64,000 nucleotides of DNA from an uncultured Clostridia bacterium (GTDB lineage: Bacteria; Bacillota; Clostridia; Christensenellales; CAG-138). The translations under genes and the position numbers were made by a program. Below the pieces are notes generated by a model that was not told where the DNA came from, did no database searches, and worked only from the letters and a program-made list of their open reading frames with translations. Location of the stretch: the NCBI GenBank assembly GCA_934633985.1, contig CAKTYU010000001.1, forward strand, positions 124,001-188,000, read 5' to 3'. Shown piece after piece: positions 17,941 through 27,072 of the stretch (position 1 is the stretch's first letter; every line of letters begins with the position of its first letter).

Positions 17941-18650
17941 ATAAAACAGCCATAGCTTTCGGCACCTTTGACGGGGTACACAGGGGGCATCAGGAGATAA
18001 TAAACGCCATGCTCACGGCGGCGGAAGGGAGAGGGCTGGATCCGCTTATATACACCTTTTCCAACCATCCGGCGGGGCTGTTCGGCAAGTCCTTTTCCAT
18101 GATAATGACGGACGGGGAGCGCATAGCCGCCCTGAAAGGCTTCGCCCCTGTTGCGGCGGAAAGGCTGGACAGGCAGTTCGCGGCGACGGAGCCGGAGGAC
18201 TTCGTTCGGCACATGGCGGAAAAATACCGCATGGGCGCAGCCGTCGCGGGCTTCAACTATACCTTCGGCAGCAGGGGGGCGGGGAACATGGATACGCTCC
18301 GCCGCCTTGGGGGGAAATACGGCTTTGAGGTATACGAGATACCCGCGCTGATGTACGGCGGGGAGCCGGTATCCAGCACCCGGATACGGGCCTGCATAGA
18401 GCGCGGCGACATAGCCGGCGCAAACGCCATGCTGGGCCATGAGCTTGAGCTTAGCTGCAAGGAAACGTCGCAAAACGGACACGCCGTGCTTAAAGTGGCT
18501 GATGGGCTCGTGCTGCCAGCCCCCGGGAGGTACATTACGGAGGCGGAGGGAAGGCGGCTCATATGCGGCGTTTTGCCCGGTGGCAGCATCGAGCCGGAGG
18601 AACCCTTTGGGGAGCCTAAAAAGCTGCGGTTTATAGGCAGGATAGGCTGA
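17937..18650 (+). CDS. ribF: RibF-type FAD synthetase lacking the flavokinase domain
   Basis: The normal RibF joins an N-terminal FMN adenylyltransferase to a C-terminal riboflavin kinase in about 310 residues. Here the N-terminal domain is intact (GTFDGVHRGHQ at 9-19, the later GFNYTFGSRGAGN, and VSSTRIR). Only about 55 residues follow LGHELEL. The kinase signature GxxxGFPTAN is absent, and what remains keeps a short beta segment LVLPAPGRY. The product is 237 residues. It probably still makes FAD from FMN, so FMN must come from another kinase. The start overlaps the truB stop (ATGA). Confidence 0.85.
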   Translation: MNKTAIAFGTFDGVHRGHQEIINAMLTAAEGRGLDPLIYTFSNHPAGLFGKSFSMIMTDGERIAALKGFAPVAAERLDRQFAATEPEDFVRHMAEKYRMGAAVAGFNYTFGSRGAGNMDTLRRLGGKYGFEVYEIPALMYGGEPVSSTRIRACIERGDIAGANAMLGHELELSCKETSQNGHAVLKVADGLVLPAPGRYITEAEGRRLICGVLPGGSIEPEEPFGEPKKLRFIGRIG

Positions 18651-18658
18651 AAAAGCTA

Positions 18659-18687
18659 TTTACAACGCATTGACGCTGTGGTAAAAT
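18659..18687 (+). promoter_or_regulatory. Sigma-A promoter of rpsO
   Basis: TTTACA, 17 bases, TAAAAT, starting 9 bases after the ribF stop. The roughly 85-base leader that follows could hold the S15 autoregulatory site known from other bacteria, but I could not fold a convincing one. Confidence 0.6.
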
Positions 18688-18779
18688 AAAAAGACCTTGA
18701 ACCGGGGGCTGTGTTTTCCGCATCTCCAAGCGCAATACTCGGTTTCCGGCGATTTATAAAAAATATGGAGGAAATTAAA

Positions 18780-19034
18780 ATGAACAAAGCTGAAATCATC
18801 GCCAAGTACGCGATCCACGAGGGCGACACCGGTTCCCCAGAGGTGCAGATCGCTCTGCTGACTGAGCGCATCAACCACCTGAACGAGCACCTCAAGGAAA
18901 ACAAGAACGACCACCATTCCCGCCGTGGCCTGCTCAAGATGGTCGGCCGCCGCCGCGGCCTTCAGAACTATCTTAAAAAGACCGACATCGAGCGCTACCG
19001 CAAGATATGCGCCGAGCTTGGCCTGCGCAAGTAA
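18780..19034 (+). CDS. rpsO: Small ribosomal subunit protein S15
   Basis: Primary 16S rRNA-binding protein of the 30S platform. The 84-residue product is family length, with [17 protein letters not shown], the DHHSRRGLL motif and [11 protein letters not shown]. The ATG follows the GGAGG site and discards an unsupported upstream extension. Isoleucine is written ATC in 6 of 7 codons, the reverse of neighbouring ordinary genes, as expected for a highly expressed gene. Confidence 0.98.
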   Translation: MNKAEIIAKYAIHEGDTGSPEVQIALLTERINHLNEHLKENKNDHHSRRGLLKMVGRRRGLQNYLKKTDIERYRKICAELGLRK

Positions 19035-19046
19035 TTGAGTGAGCAT

Positions 19047-19076
19047 AAGAGCAGCCTTTAAGGTTGCTCTTTTCTT
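19047..19076 (+). terminator. Intrinsic terminator of rpsO
   Basis: Ten-bp stem AAGAGCAGCC with GGTTGCTCTT around a TTTAA loop, followed by TTCTT, just after the rpsO stop. Confidence 0.8.
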
Positions 19077-19156
19077 ATGCGGCACAACATCTTGCGCCGC
19101 ATTGCGGGGAACGGCACGATTCGCCGAATTATTTATATTTTATTCACAGATTAGCT

Positions 19157-19186
19157 TTGGTATATTCATACGCAAAGGGGTATAAT
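19157..19186 (+). promoter_or_regulatory. Promoter of the secreted protein gene
   Basis: A perfect TATAAT with TTGGTA 18 bases upstream, about 48 bases before the ATG at 19235. The flanks are AT-rich. Confidence 0.6.
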
Positions 19187-19234
19187 ATCCTTAGAAAAGA
19201 AGCTGGCAAAGCAAAAAGCGAGGGAGGCCTTTTT

Positions 19235-20251
19235 ATGAAGAAAAGAATATTTGCCATTATGTTGGCTCTGGCCATGCTGCTGGCCGCAGTGCCTGCGCTG
19301 GCGGAGGAAGGAGACGGTAGGGAAGCGCCTGAGAGCACAAAGAAAATATGTCTTAATTGCAAGGCCAAAGTAGATAAGGTGAACGAAGAAGGTCTTTGCG
19401 AAAAGTGCGTTTCGAACTTAAAGCAGGACAATACGCAGCAGAAAATGATAACCAGTTTTAAAACGCTGAACGAGGACAATACTGAAGGCGGTGCGAATGG
19501 CGGCGGCACCGAAGGCAAAAACGGCGATAATACCGGCGGCAACCCTGGCAATAATGCCGGAAACACCGACAACAACGGCGGCAATACTAGCGATAATACT
19601 GGAGAAAGCAACAAGCCCGACAGCACCGACAGTAGCGGTAGCACCGGCGGCGATACCGGCACCGGCGGCGCAACCGGTGGCAGCACCGGCGGCGCAACTG
19701 AGGGTGGTACTACTGGTGGTGGTGAAACCGGCGGCGAAACTGATGGCGGCAGCACCGGCACTGGTGACAGTGGAACCACACCTACTACCTGTATTCATAC
19801 TTGGGGCGCTCCCGTTTGGGCATGGAGCAGTAATTACAGCGTTGCAACGGCAACATTCGAATGCACGCAATGCGGCGAAAGACAAGCTATTCCGGCTACT
19901 GTAAATACCAGCAACGAATACAGTAATTGCTATGTTTACACGAAATATACGGCAAAGGTGACAGGTCCTGACGGGAAGGATCATTCCGACAGCAAGACCA
20001 CAAACTGCCGCCGTCCCGACTGGTACTATGACCCCTGCTACTACAACAACCCCTGCGGTCACTGGGGCTGCGGCAACGTATGCACGCGTTACAGCGATTG
20101 CGTACCCTGCCGGGATTACAGGACTACCTTCCGCGTAGGCGGGTACAATTGCCTTGCGACCCCTAAGACCGGCGGCTCCTCCGCCATAGCCCCCGCCATA
20201 CTCGCCCTCATAGGCGCGGCGGGCGCGGCGCTGGGTAAAAAGCGCAGATAG
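19235..20251 (+). CDS. Secreted, low-complexity, Cys-rich protein with a sortase-like tail
   Basis: A 338-residue protein I do not recognise. Residues 1-23 are a signal peptide (KKR, hydrophobic core, cleavage after ALA). A four-Cys zinc-ribbon-like motif (CLNC ... CEKC) follows. Residues about 81-181 are Gly, Thr, Asn and Ser repeats. A Cys-rich C-terminal domain carries CTQCG and repeated Tyr-Cys pairs. The end reads TPKTGG, a hydrophobic stretch and KKRR, the layout of a cell-wall sorting signal, although Thr stands where LPxTG has Leu. It is probably exposed at the cell surface. It has its own promoter and terminator between rpsO and pnp, so it looks like an inserted accessory gene. Confidence 0.75.
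   Translation: MKKRIFAIMLALAMLLAAVPALAEEGDGREAPESTKKICLNCKAKVDKVNEEGLCEKCVSNLKQDNTQQKMITSFKTLNEDNTEGGANGGGTEGKNGDNTGGNPGNNAGNTDNNGGNTSDNTGESNKPDSTDSSGSTGGDTGTGGATGGSTGGATEGGTTGGGETGGETDGGSTGTGDSGTTPTTCIHTWGAPVWAWSSNYSVATATFECTQCGERQAIPATVNTSNEYSNCYVYTKYTAKVTGPDGKDHSDSKTTNCRRPDWYYDPCYYNNPCGHWGCGNVCTRYSDCVPCRDYRTTFRVGGYNCLATPKTGGSSAIAPAILALIGAAGAALGKKRR
19477..19779 (+). repeat. Gly/Thr/Asn low-complexity repeat in a secreted protein
   Basis: Irregular repeats of GGN, TGG, STGG and DN units made from GGC, ACC and AAC codons. The pattern is typical of a flexible stalk in a surface protein and prone to length change. Confidence 0.85.
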
Positions 20252-20266
20252 ACCCTAATCGGCTTT

Positions 20267-20297
20267 AAAAGGCTCTTCCCCAAAGGAAGGGCCTTTT
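20267..20297 (+). terminator. Intrinsic terminator after the secreted protein gene
   Basis: A 13-bp stem starting AAAAGGCTCTTCC with loop CCAAA and ending in a TTTTT run. It separates the gene from the pnp promoter. Confidence 0.85.
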
Positions 20298-20302
20298 TAC
20301 TG

Positions 20303-20331
20303 TTGCTATATGCCGCAAGATAATGTATAAT
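20303..20331 (+). promoter_or_regulatory. Sigma-A promoter of pnp
   Basis: TTGCTA, 17 bases, TATAAT, about 40 bases before the pnp start. Confidence 0.65.
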
Positions 20332-20372
20332 AAATTGGTTTATAATAAGAGAGTATGAAAAGGAGCATGAAC

Positions 20373-22469
20373 ATGCAAGGCAAGACATTCACAATGGAGC
20401 TCGCCGGAAAGACCCTTACCATCGAAACCGGCAAGTACTGCGAGCAGGCAGGCGGCAGCGCGCTCGTCCGCATGGGCGACGCCGTGGTAATGGTAAACGC
20501 GACGGTGGCAAAGCAGCCCCGCGACGGCGTGGACTTCCTTCCCCTGTCCATCGAATTCGAAGAAAAGATGTACTCCGTGGGCAAGATACCCGGCGGTTAC
20601 ATAAAGCGCGAGGGCCGTCCCTCTGAAAAGGCCATACTGTGCAGCCGCCTTATCGACCGTCCCCTCCGTCCCCTGTTTCCCAAGGGCTTTTACAACGACA
20701 TTCAGGTAATAGCTACCGTACTGTCAATGGATCCCGACGTCCAGCCCGAGATACTGGGCATGATAGGCTCTTCCGCGGCTCTGGCCATGAGCGAAGCCCC
20801 CTTTGCAGGCCCTACCGGCGCTGTGGCGGTCGGCATGGTAGACGGCAGGTATATCATCAATCCCACCCTGGAGGAGAGGCATAAGAGCAAGCTGAACCTT
20901 ACCGTCGCCGGCACAAAGGACGCCGTGATGATGGTAGAGGCCGGCGCAAACGAGCTTTCCGAGAAGGAAATGCTGGACGCCATACTCATGGCCCACGAGG
21001 AAGTAAAGAAGATAGTAGCCTTTATCGAGGGCATAGCGGCGGAGTGCGGCAAGCCCAAGATGGAAGTCAATATATATCATCCCGACGAGGCCTTCACGGA
21101 GCTGGTGCGCGATTACGCAAGGGACAAGGTGGAGTGGCAGCTCGATACCTTCGAGCGCAAGGTGCGCGAGGAGCGCAGCGAGCAGGTAAAGCAGGAGGTC
21201 ATTGAGCACTTTGCGGAGGAATACCCCGATTCCGCAAGCGATATAGACATGATACTCTACAACCTTACCAAGGAGATCGTAAGGGATAAGATAATCAACC
21301 GCAGGATCCGCCCCGACGGACGCGCACAGGACGAGATACGCCCCATCTGGAGCGAGGTGGGCATACTGCCCCGCGTACACGGCAGCGGCGTATTCACCCG
21401 CGGCCAGACTCAGGTAATGACCATAGCCACCCTTGCGCCCCTTTCCGAGGGACAGGAGCTGGACGGCATTGACGAGATGACCTACAAGCGTTATATGCAC
21501 CAGTACAACATGCCCCCGTACAGCGTGGGCGAGGTGCGCCGCGTCGGCAGCCCCGGCAGGCGTGAGATAGGCCACGGCGCGCTGGCGGAGAGGGCCCTGC
21601 TGCCCATGCTCCCCACCGAGGAGGAGTTCCCCTATGCCATGCGTCTGGTCTCCGAGGTCATAAGCTCCAACGGCTCCACCTCGCAGGCCTCTATATGCGC
21701 CAGCACCCTTGCGCTTATGGACGCGGGCGTTCCCATAAAGAAGCCCGTGGCGGGCGTTGCGATGGGCCTTATAAAGGACGATTCCACCGGCAACATCGCC
21801 GTATTGACCGACATACAGGGTCTTGAGGACTTCCTTGGCGATATGGACTTTAAGGTAGCCGGTACCCGCGAGGGCATAACCGCCATACAGATGGATATAA
21901 AGATCAAGGGTATCGACGAGCAGATACTCACCCGCGCACTGGAGCAGGCGCGCAGGGGCCGCCTGTTCATACTGGACAAGATGGCGGAGACCATAAAGGA
22001 GCCCCGTGCGGAGCTGTCCCCCTACGCTCCTCGCATCATGCAGTTCAGCATACATCCCGACAAGATACGCGAGGTCATAGGCTCCGGCGGCAAGACCATA
22101 AACGGCATAATCGCAGCGACCGGCGTAAAGATCGACCTCGAGGACGACGGGCGGGTATTCATAGCCTCCCCCGACGCCGAGGCAGCAGCCGCCGCAAAGC
22201 GCATGATAGACGAGATTTGCCGCGATATAGAGGTCGGCGGCGTGTTCCTTGGCAAGGTAGTGAACATACTGCCCATAGGCGCGCAGGTGGAGCTCAAGCC
22301 CGGCAAGAAGGGACTCGTGCATATAAGCCGCCTTGCGAACCACAGGGTAGAGAAGGTAGAGGACGAGGTCCAGATAGGAGACGAGATACTGGTCCGCGTA
22401 ATAGCGATCAAGCCCGACGGCAAGATCGACCTTACCCGCAAGGAGCTCCTGCCCGACGCGAAGAAATAA
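20373..22469 (+). CDS. pnp: Polyribonucleotide nucleotidyltransferase (PNPase)
   Basis: 3'-to-5' phosphorolytic exoribonuclease of mRNA decay. The 698-residue protein has two RNase PH domains (the first near residues 10-140, the second about 300-530, with [10 protein letters not shown] and [23 protein letters not shown]). A KH domain ([15 protein letters not shown]) and a C-terminal S1 domain follow. I chose the third ATG (20373) because it lies 7 bases after AGGAG; the ATGs at 20355 and 20367 lie before or against that site. The rpsO-pnp pairing is conserved, but here an accessory gene lies between. Confidence 0.96.
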   Translation: MQGKTFTMELAGKTLTIETGKYCEQAGGSALVRMGDAVVMVNATVAKQPRDGVDFLPLSIEFEEKMYSVGKIPGGYIKREGRPSEKAILCSRLIDRPLRPLFPKGFYNDIQVIATVLSMDPDVQPEILGMIGSSAALAMSEAPFAGPTGAVAVGMVDGRYIINPTLEERHKSKLNLTVAGTKDAVMMVEAGANELSEKEMLDAILMAHEEVKKIVAFIEGIAAECGKPKMEVNIYHPDEAFTELVRDYARDKVEWQLDTFERKVREERSEQVKQEVIEHFAEEYPDSASDIDMILYNLTKEIVRDKIINRRIRPDGRAQDEIRPIWSEVGILPRVHGSGVFTRGQTQVMTIATLAPLSEGQELDGIDEMTYKRYMHQYNMPPYSVGEVRRVGSPGRREIGHGALAERALLPMLPTEEEFPYAMRLVSEVISSNGSTSQASICASTLALMDAGVPIKKPVAGVAMGLIKDDSTGNIAVLTDIQGLEDFLGDMDFKVAGTREGITAIQMDIKIKGIDEQILTRALEQARRGRLFILDKMAETIKEPRAELSPYAPRIMQFSIHPDKIREVIGSGGKTINGIIAATGVKIDLEDDGRVFIASPDAEAAAAAKRMIDEICRDIEVGGVFLGKVVNILPIGAQVELKPGKKGLVHISRLANHRVEKVEDEVQIGDEILVRVIAIKPDGKIDLTRKELLPDAKK

Positions 22470-22486
22470 TTAAAACAGCTTGTGTG

Positions 22487-22519
22487 TGCGGGCGGATATC
22501 ATTCCGCCCGCATTGATTT
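22487..22519 (+). terminator. Intrinsic terminator of pnp
   Basis: A perfect 10-bp GC-rich stem (TGCGGGCGGA with TCCGCCCGCA, loop TATCAT) followed by a weak T tract TTGATTT. Confidence 0.65.
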
Positions 22520-22573
22520 AGCATATAACCGCCCGCAGCCTCATAGATTGTCTACATGGGGGGTGCGGGGCGT

Positions 22574-23260
22574 ATGCGCAGAGGGCTCGGCTTTTTAAGC
22601 GGATTGTTGACAAATATTTTCCTTGCGGCGCTGATAATAGCGATGTATCATGCTACACAGCCGGGCGGCGCGCTGCCTGCCTTTGCGCCGCAGTACCGGG
22701 GCAGCGGCGAAAGGGCCGCGCTGCAGTTCGCAGTTAGCTGGAACGCCGCGGCAATACCGGACATATTGGATATACTAAGGGACGAGGGCGTCGGGGCCAC
22801 CTTTGCCGTGAGCGGCGAATGGGCGGAAAGCAACCCCGCGCTGCTTGCGCGCATGGCCTCGGAGGGCCATGAAATAGCCTCCATGGGGTATTATCCCGAC
22901 ATGGACGGGGGCATAGGCTGGACGGTAAAGGACGTGCGGCGGGCAAACGAGGCGATAAAGGGAATATGCGGCGCAGAGCCCGAGATATACTATGAGGGCT
23001 CGCGCAATGCCGCGACCTCCTCCTTGGCGGCGAAAAAGCTCAAGCTTACGGCGGTATCCTCCACGATAGACCTGCTTACCGCCAAGGGCGGCGCAGAGGA
23101 CATACTTTCCCGCCTGCCGGAAAAGCCTATTGAGGGAAGCATAATACTGCTTCGGCCCACGGCAGCCTGCAGGGAGGCGCTGGGCGGCATAATAAATGCG
23201 ATAAAAGAGAAAGGGATCGGGCTTAGCTGCACAGGCGATGTGCTGGGCCTATCGGAATAG
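22574..23260 (+). CDS. NodB-fold polysaccharide deacetylase-like protein without metal ligands (YlxY-like)
   Basis: A 228-residue protein with an N-terminal membrane anchor (residues 8-25) and a NodB-type fold. Active NodB enzymes have FDDG and HxxxH[ST]. Here the first reads FAVSW (52-56), and in the second only the first His (H99 of GHEIASM) remains, with Met104 replacing the other. It is therefore probably catalytically inactive or altered. Its place between pnp and the M16 peptidase gene matches ylxY of Bacillus. I chose the ATG at 22574, which follows a G-rich site; 22556 is an alternative. Confidence 0.75.
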   Translation: MRRGLGFLSGLLTNIFLAALIIAMYHATQPGGALPAFAPQYRGSGERAALQFAVSWNAAAIPDILDILRDEGVGATFAVSGEWAESNPALLARMASEGHEIASMGYYPDMDGGIGWTVKDVRRANEAIKGICGAEPEIYYEGSRNAATSSLAAKKLKLTAVSSTIDLLTAKGGAEDILSRLPEKPIEGSIILLRPTAACREALGGIINAIKEKGIGLSCTGDVLGLSE

Positions 23261-23268
23261 AGCAAAAG

Positions 23269-24531
23269 GTGATAGTAAGAGAAACGCTTCCAAACGGCAT
23301 AAGGCTCATAGCTCAGGAGATGACCGGCTTCCGCTCAGTATCCATGGCGGTATGGATAAAGGCCGGCTCGGTTTACGAGATCGGCGCGGAATCCGGCATA
23401 TCCCACTTTATAGAGCACATGGTGTTCAAGGGGACGCAGGGTAGAAGCGCCTCCGATATAGCTGCGGAGATGGATGCGGTGGGCGGCAGCATAAACGCCT
23501 ATACCGCCAAGGAATGTACCTGCTTTTATGCAAAGGTGCTGGGCGAAAACATAGAACTTGCGGCGGACATGCTCAGCGATATAGCCTGCTGCCCCCGCCT
23601 TGACCCGGCGGATATCGAGAGGGAAAAGGGCGTCGTGTGCGAGGAGATACTCATGCTGGAGGACGACCCGGAGGATCTTGCCCATGAGACGCTAAGCGCC
23701 GTGATATACGGGGACAGCCCTCTTGCAAGGCCGATACTGGGCACACAGGACACCGTGCGGGCTTTTACGCGGGAGGACATACTTTCATATATGGACAAGC
23801 GGTACGTGCCCCAAAACATGGTGGTGTCCTGCGCGGGCAACTTCAAGATGGAGGAGCTCAGGGCTGCGGTGAACAAGCGCTTTGACAGGCGGGGCGCGGG
23901 CGGCAGCTATGTGCCGCCAAAAAACGAGCTTATAAGGGAAAGGCGCTTCAGGGCGGTGGAAAAGGACATAGAGCAGGTGCATATATGCCTTGGCTTCCCC
24001 GGCTTTCCGGGGGATACAGAGGAGCAGTTTGCGCTGCTGGTGCTGAACAACACCCTCGGGGGCAGCATGAGCTCGAGGCTTTTCCAGAAGATACGCGAGG
24101 AGCACGGGATGGCGTATTCCGTGTATTCATACCCCACGAGCTATTCGGATACCGGCTACTTCACCCTCTATGCCGGAACCGGCGAAAAGCAGGCCGCAAG
24201 GGTGGTGGAGCTTATGCTCCGGGAGATAGAGTCCGTCAAGAGAGACGGTATAACCGGGGAAGAATTTGCCCGCAGCAAGCAGCAGCTAAAGGGCAATTAC
24301 CTATTGGGCCTTGAAAGCACCTCCTCTCGCAGCAGCTCCCTGGGGCGCGGCGAGCTGCGTGGCAGGGTATACGCAGACGAGGAGCTTATACGCCGCATAG
24401 AGGGCGTTACCATGGAAAGCGTGGAGGCCGTCATTCCGAAGGTGCTGGATACGGAGAGGATGGCAGGGGCCTTCATTGGCAGGGTGAACAAGAGGGAAAG
24501 CGAAGTAAAGAGGATATTCGAGACGGCATAG
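23269..24531 (+). CDS. M16-family zinc peptidase (MlpA/YmxG)
   Basis: Zinc protease of the mitochondrial-processing-peptidase family. The inverted zinc motif HFIEH is at residues 46-50, with the third ligand Glu downstream in the CEEILMLEDDPED region. A second, inactive half follows (GGSMSSRLFQKIREEHGMAYSVYSY). The 420-residue length and the position after pnp-ylxY match mlpA/ymxG of Bacillus. The start is GTG at 23269. No signal peptide is seen, so it should be cytoplasmic. Its substrate is unknown. Confidence 0.9.
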   Translation: MIVRETLPNGIRLIAQEMTGFRSVSMAVWIKAGSVYEIGAESGISHFIEHMVFKGTQGRSASDIAAEMDAVGGSINAYTAKECTCFYAKVLGENIELAADMLSDIACCPRLDPADIEREKGVVCEEILMLEDDPEDLAHETLSAVIYGDSPLARPILGTQDTVRAFTREDILSYMDKRYVPQNMVVSCAGNFKMEELRAAVNKRFDRRGAGGSYVPPKNELIRERRFRAVEKDIEQVHICLGFPGFPGDTEEQFALLVLNNTLGGSMSSRLFQKIREEHGMAYSVYSYPTSYSDTGYFTLYAGTGEKQAARVVELMLREIESVKRDGITGEEFARSKQQLKGNYLLGLESTSSRSSSLGRGELRGRVYADEELIRRIEGVTMESVEAVIPKVLDTERMAGAFIGRVNKRESEVKRIFETA

Positions 24532-24556
24532 GCCGCATATAAAAAAAGGAGCGCAG

Positions 24557-25714
24557 ATGGCGAGGAGAAGAAAAGTAAGGTTCAGCGGAAGGTTTTACCT
24601 TACCATGCTGGTGCTGTTAGGCATAGTTGTGGCACTGGTGCTGATAATACCCAACGGCGGGGGCGGCACGCTGAAAAACGCCGCTATGGAGGCGAGGCTG
24701 ACGCCGGAGACCGTAATAATACGCAATGAAAGCACCGTGGCGGTGGACAAGTTCGATATGGTGGATCATCTCGTGGACGAGGGCGCCAGCGTAAACGCGG
24801 AGGTGCCGGTGGCTACGGTGTACAAATGGGGATACAGCAGCGAGCTTGCCCAGTCCTTAGTTACGATACAGCAGAAGATATACGCCAAGCAGCTTTCGAT
24901 ATTGGACGGCATAGAATCCACCGAGCTGACCTCGGTGAACGGACAGATAGCGGAGCTTAAGGGAAGGATAGCCGCCAACGTATCAGAGGGCGGCGAGGAC
25001 GATCTGCTTGAGCTTGAGCGCAGCATGAAGGAGCTGCTCAACCAGCGCACGGTATACCTTAAAAATTCCGTGCAGGCAGATGTGGAGCTTAATTCCCTCT
25101 ATTCCGAGGAAACGGCGAAGCTGGCCCAGATAGCCGAGTATACCAGCACCGTGAACGCCAAGATGACCGGCTTAGTTAGCTTTTATTTCGACGGCTATGA
25201 GCTGGTGCTCAACGGGGAAAAGCTGGACGTCGTCAGCGCGGACGTAATAAAAAAGATAATCAACGGCGAAAGCGGCGTCAACGCCGCCACCAGCGAGAGC
25301 CTTCTGTTCAGGCTGGTGGACCCGAACAAATGGTATGCCGCCTTCATCACCTCCCCCTCAGAGGGGGCCAGCCTTATGGGAGGGCAGACGTATACCGTGA
25401 CCTTCGAGGGCATGAATGACGTAACATACACGGCTAACGCTATGGAGCCTGTGGTGTGCGACGGCGGCATAGTCAACATGCTGGAGTTTACCGAGAACAT
25501 AGGCGAGCTGCTGAGCATCCGCGTGATAAAGGCGACGGTGACGGCACAGCTTTCCGGCCTTGAGATGAACGCCGCCGCGGTAAAATCCAAAAACGGCAAT
25601 AGCTACATAACCACCAGCACCGGCGACGTCCCGGTGACGGTGATAGCCGTAAACGGCGACAAGGCGCTCATAACGGGCGATGGCCTCGTTGAGGGCATGA
25701 GGTATAAAAAATAA
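24557..25714 (+). CDS. HlyD-like membrane-anchored adaptor protein
   Basis: A 385-residue protein with a basic N-terminus and one membrane segment (about 13-31). An extracellular part follows with a lipoyl-like motif (VDEGASVNAEVPVATVYKW), a coiled-coil-rich middle (about 100-210) and a beta-rich C-terminus. This is the plan of HlyD/AcrA-type periplasmic adaptors. No transporter gene is next to it. It stands upstream of yggS-sepF-divIVA, a place where similar proteins occur in Clostridia, so an envelope or division role is possible but unproven. Confidence 0.75.
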   Translation: MARRRKVRFSGRFYLTMLVLLGIVVALVLIIPNGGGGTLKNAAMEARLTPETVIIRNESTVAVDKFDMVDHLVDEGASVNAEVPVATVYKWGYSSELAQSLVTIQQKIYAKQLSILDGIESTELTSVNGQIAELKGRIAANVSEGGEDDLLELERSMKELLNQRTVYLKNSVQADVELNSLYSEETAKLAQIAEYTSTVNAKMTGLVSFYFDGYELVLNGEKLDVVSADVIKKIINGESGVNAATSESLLFRLVDPNKWYAAFITSPSEGASLMGGQTYTVTFEGMNDVTYTANAMEPVVCDGGIVNMLEFTENIGELLSIRVIKATVTAQLSGLEMNAAAVKSKNGNSYITTSTGDVPVTVIAVNGDKALITGDGLVEGMRYKK

Positions 25715-25753
25715 AGGCATAAGCGGCAAAGGCCGAAAGGACGGTGGCTTATT

Positions 25754-26458
25754 TTGAGCATAAGGGATAATTACCTGACGGTTATGGAGAACATAGCCTC
25801 CGCCTGCGCCCGGTGCGGGCGGGGGGAGGATGAGGTGACGCTCATAGCCGTTACCAAGTTCGTGGATACGGGGCGCATAGCCGAGGCGGTGGCCGCGGGG
25901 GCGCGCCATGTGGGCGAAAACAGGGCGCAGGAGTTCAGGGACAAGCTGGATTTTTTCAAAGAAAACGGCCTTGACGCGCATTTGATTGGACAATTACAGA
26001 CCAATAAGGTAAAATATGTAATAGGTAACGCAAGCCTTATACAGTCAGTGGACAGGCTTGAGCTCGCCAAAGAGATAAGCCGCCTTGCGGTAAAGGCGGG
26101 CATTACCCAGAATGTGCTTGCCGAGGTGAACATCGGCGGCGAGGCTCAAAAGGGCGGGATAGCCCCATGCGAGCTTAAGGACTTACTTTCGATAATTTCC
26201 GAGCTGCCCGGCATAAGGGTGAAGGGGCTCATGTGCGTGCCTCCTGCTGTGGGAGAGGAGGAGGCTCAAGTGTACTTCGCCTCTATGAGAAGGCTATTTG
26301 AGGATATCGCGTCGGCGGGCATCCCCGGCGTGGATATGCAGGAGCTTTCGATGGGCATGAGCGGGGATTATAGATCGGCCATAAGGGAAGGCGCTACTAT
26401 GGTACGGGTGGGAACGGCCATATTCGGCGCAAGACCGGCGGCTGCGGCGAGGGCGTAG
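25754..26458 (+). CDS. yggS: YggS-family pyridoxal phosphate-binding protein
   Basis: Non-enzymatic PLP carrier of the alanine-racemase-like TIM-barrel family, involved in PLP homeostasis. Lys35 in LIAVTKF is the expected PLP-binding residue. GENRAQEF, HLIGQLQTNKVKY and the C-terminal LSMGMSGDYRSAI with VRVGTAIFG are hallmarks. The 234-residue gene begins at TTG, 8-10 bases after a GGACGGTGG site. Upstream of sepF it corresponds to ylmE of the Bacillus ylm cluster. Confidence 0.94.
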   Translation: MSIRDNYLTVMENIASACARCGRGEDEVTLIAVTKFVDTGRIAEAVAAGARHVGENRAQEFRDKLDFFKENGLDAHLIGQLQTNKVKYVIGNASLIQSVDRLELAKEISRLAVKAGITQNVLAEVNIGGEAQKGGIAPCELKDLLSIISELPGIRVKGLMCVPPAVGEEEAQVYFASMRRLFEDIASAGIPGVDMQELSMGMSGDYRSAIREGATMVRVGTAIFGARPAAAARA

Positions 26459-26548
26459 AGACAGATAGTCCCGAGCCGGACTGTTACCACAGTGTTTTTC
26501 TCCAAGCGCCAATTAAACATTTTATTTTAATTGAATGGAGGAGACAAC

Positions 26549-27001
26549 ATGGCAGGAATTCTTAACAAGCTGATGGACTTTATCGGCATCGAAGATGTGG
26601 ACGATGAAGCGTACAACGAAGATTACTTCAACGACGAGCAGCAATCTATGGCTGAGGACAACGTAGTCAGCCTCGGCAACCGCGGCAGGAGAAAGACCGC
26701 CGCCGGCAATAACGTGGTAAGCCTTCCCACGGCGGCGCCCATGAAGATGGTGGTGTATCATCCCGTAAGCTATGAGGATACCCAGAACATCATCGACAAC
26801 CTTAAGAGCCGCAAACCCGTTATCGTCAATATGGAAGAGCTGGAGATCGACTGCGCACAGCGCATACTGGACTTCATGGCGGGCGCTATCTATGCCCTCG
26901 ATGGGACCATATACAAGATTTCCCGCGGTATATTCGTCGTAGCTCCCACCAACTATGACGTTATCGGCAACGATGACCGTACCGACGTTGACGTGATCTG
27001 A
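26549..27001 (+). CDS. sepF: Cell division protein SepF
   Basis: Binds FtsZ and the membrane at the septum. The N-terminal amphipathic helix MAGILNKLMDFIG is visible, then an acidic linker, then the SepF fold from about residue 65 (VVYHPVSYEDTQNIIDNLKSRKPVIVNMEELE and RILDFMAGAIYALDGTIYKISRGIFVVAP). The product is 150 residues. The ATG at 26549 follows GGAGGA by 6 bases. Confidence 0.95.
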   Translation: MAGILNKLMDFIGIEDVDDEAYNEDYFNDEQQSMAEDNVVSLGNRGRRKTAAGNNVVSLPTAAPMKMVVYHPVSYEDTQNIIDNLKSRKPVIVNMEELEIDCAQRILDFMAGAIYALDGTIYKISRGIFVVAPTNYDVIGNDDRTDVDVI

Positions 27002-27072
27002 TAAAGGCTGCATTTCAGACTGTGCGGGGCTTGCCCCCGCACAGGGCTGCAACTGCGAAACTCAGAGGTAGC

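Noticed and set aside
18688..18779. S15-binding autoregulatory structure in the rpsO leader
   Set aside because: Such elements are known in other bacteria, but I found only weak, imperfect complementarities here.
19477..19779. GC-rich repeats as a CRISPR-like or minisatellite array
   Set aside because: The units are irregular, encode a continuous Gly/Thr/Asn-rich protein stretch, and have no regular spacer pattern.
20355..20357. First ATG as the pnp start
   Set aside because: It lies upstream of the AGGAG ribosome site; the third ATG (20373) has 7-base spacing and agrees with the family N-terminus.
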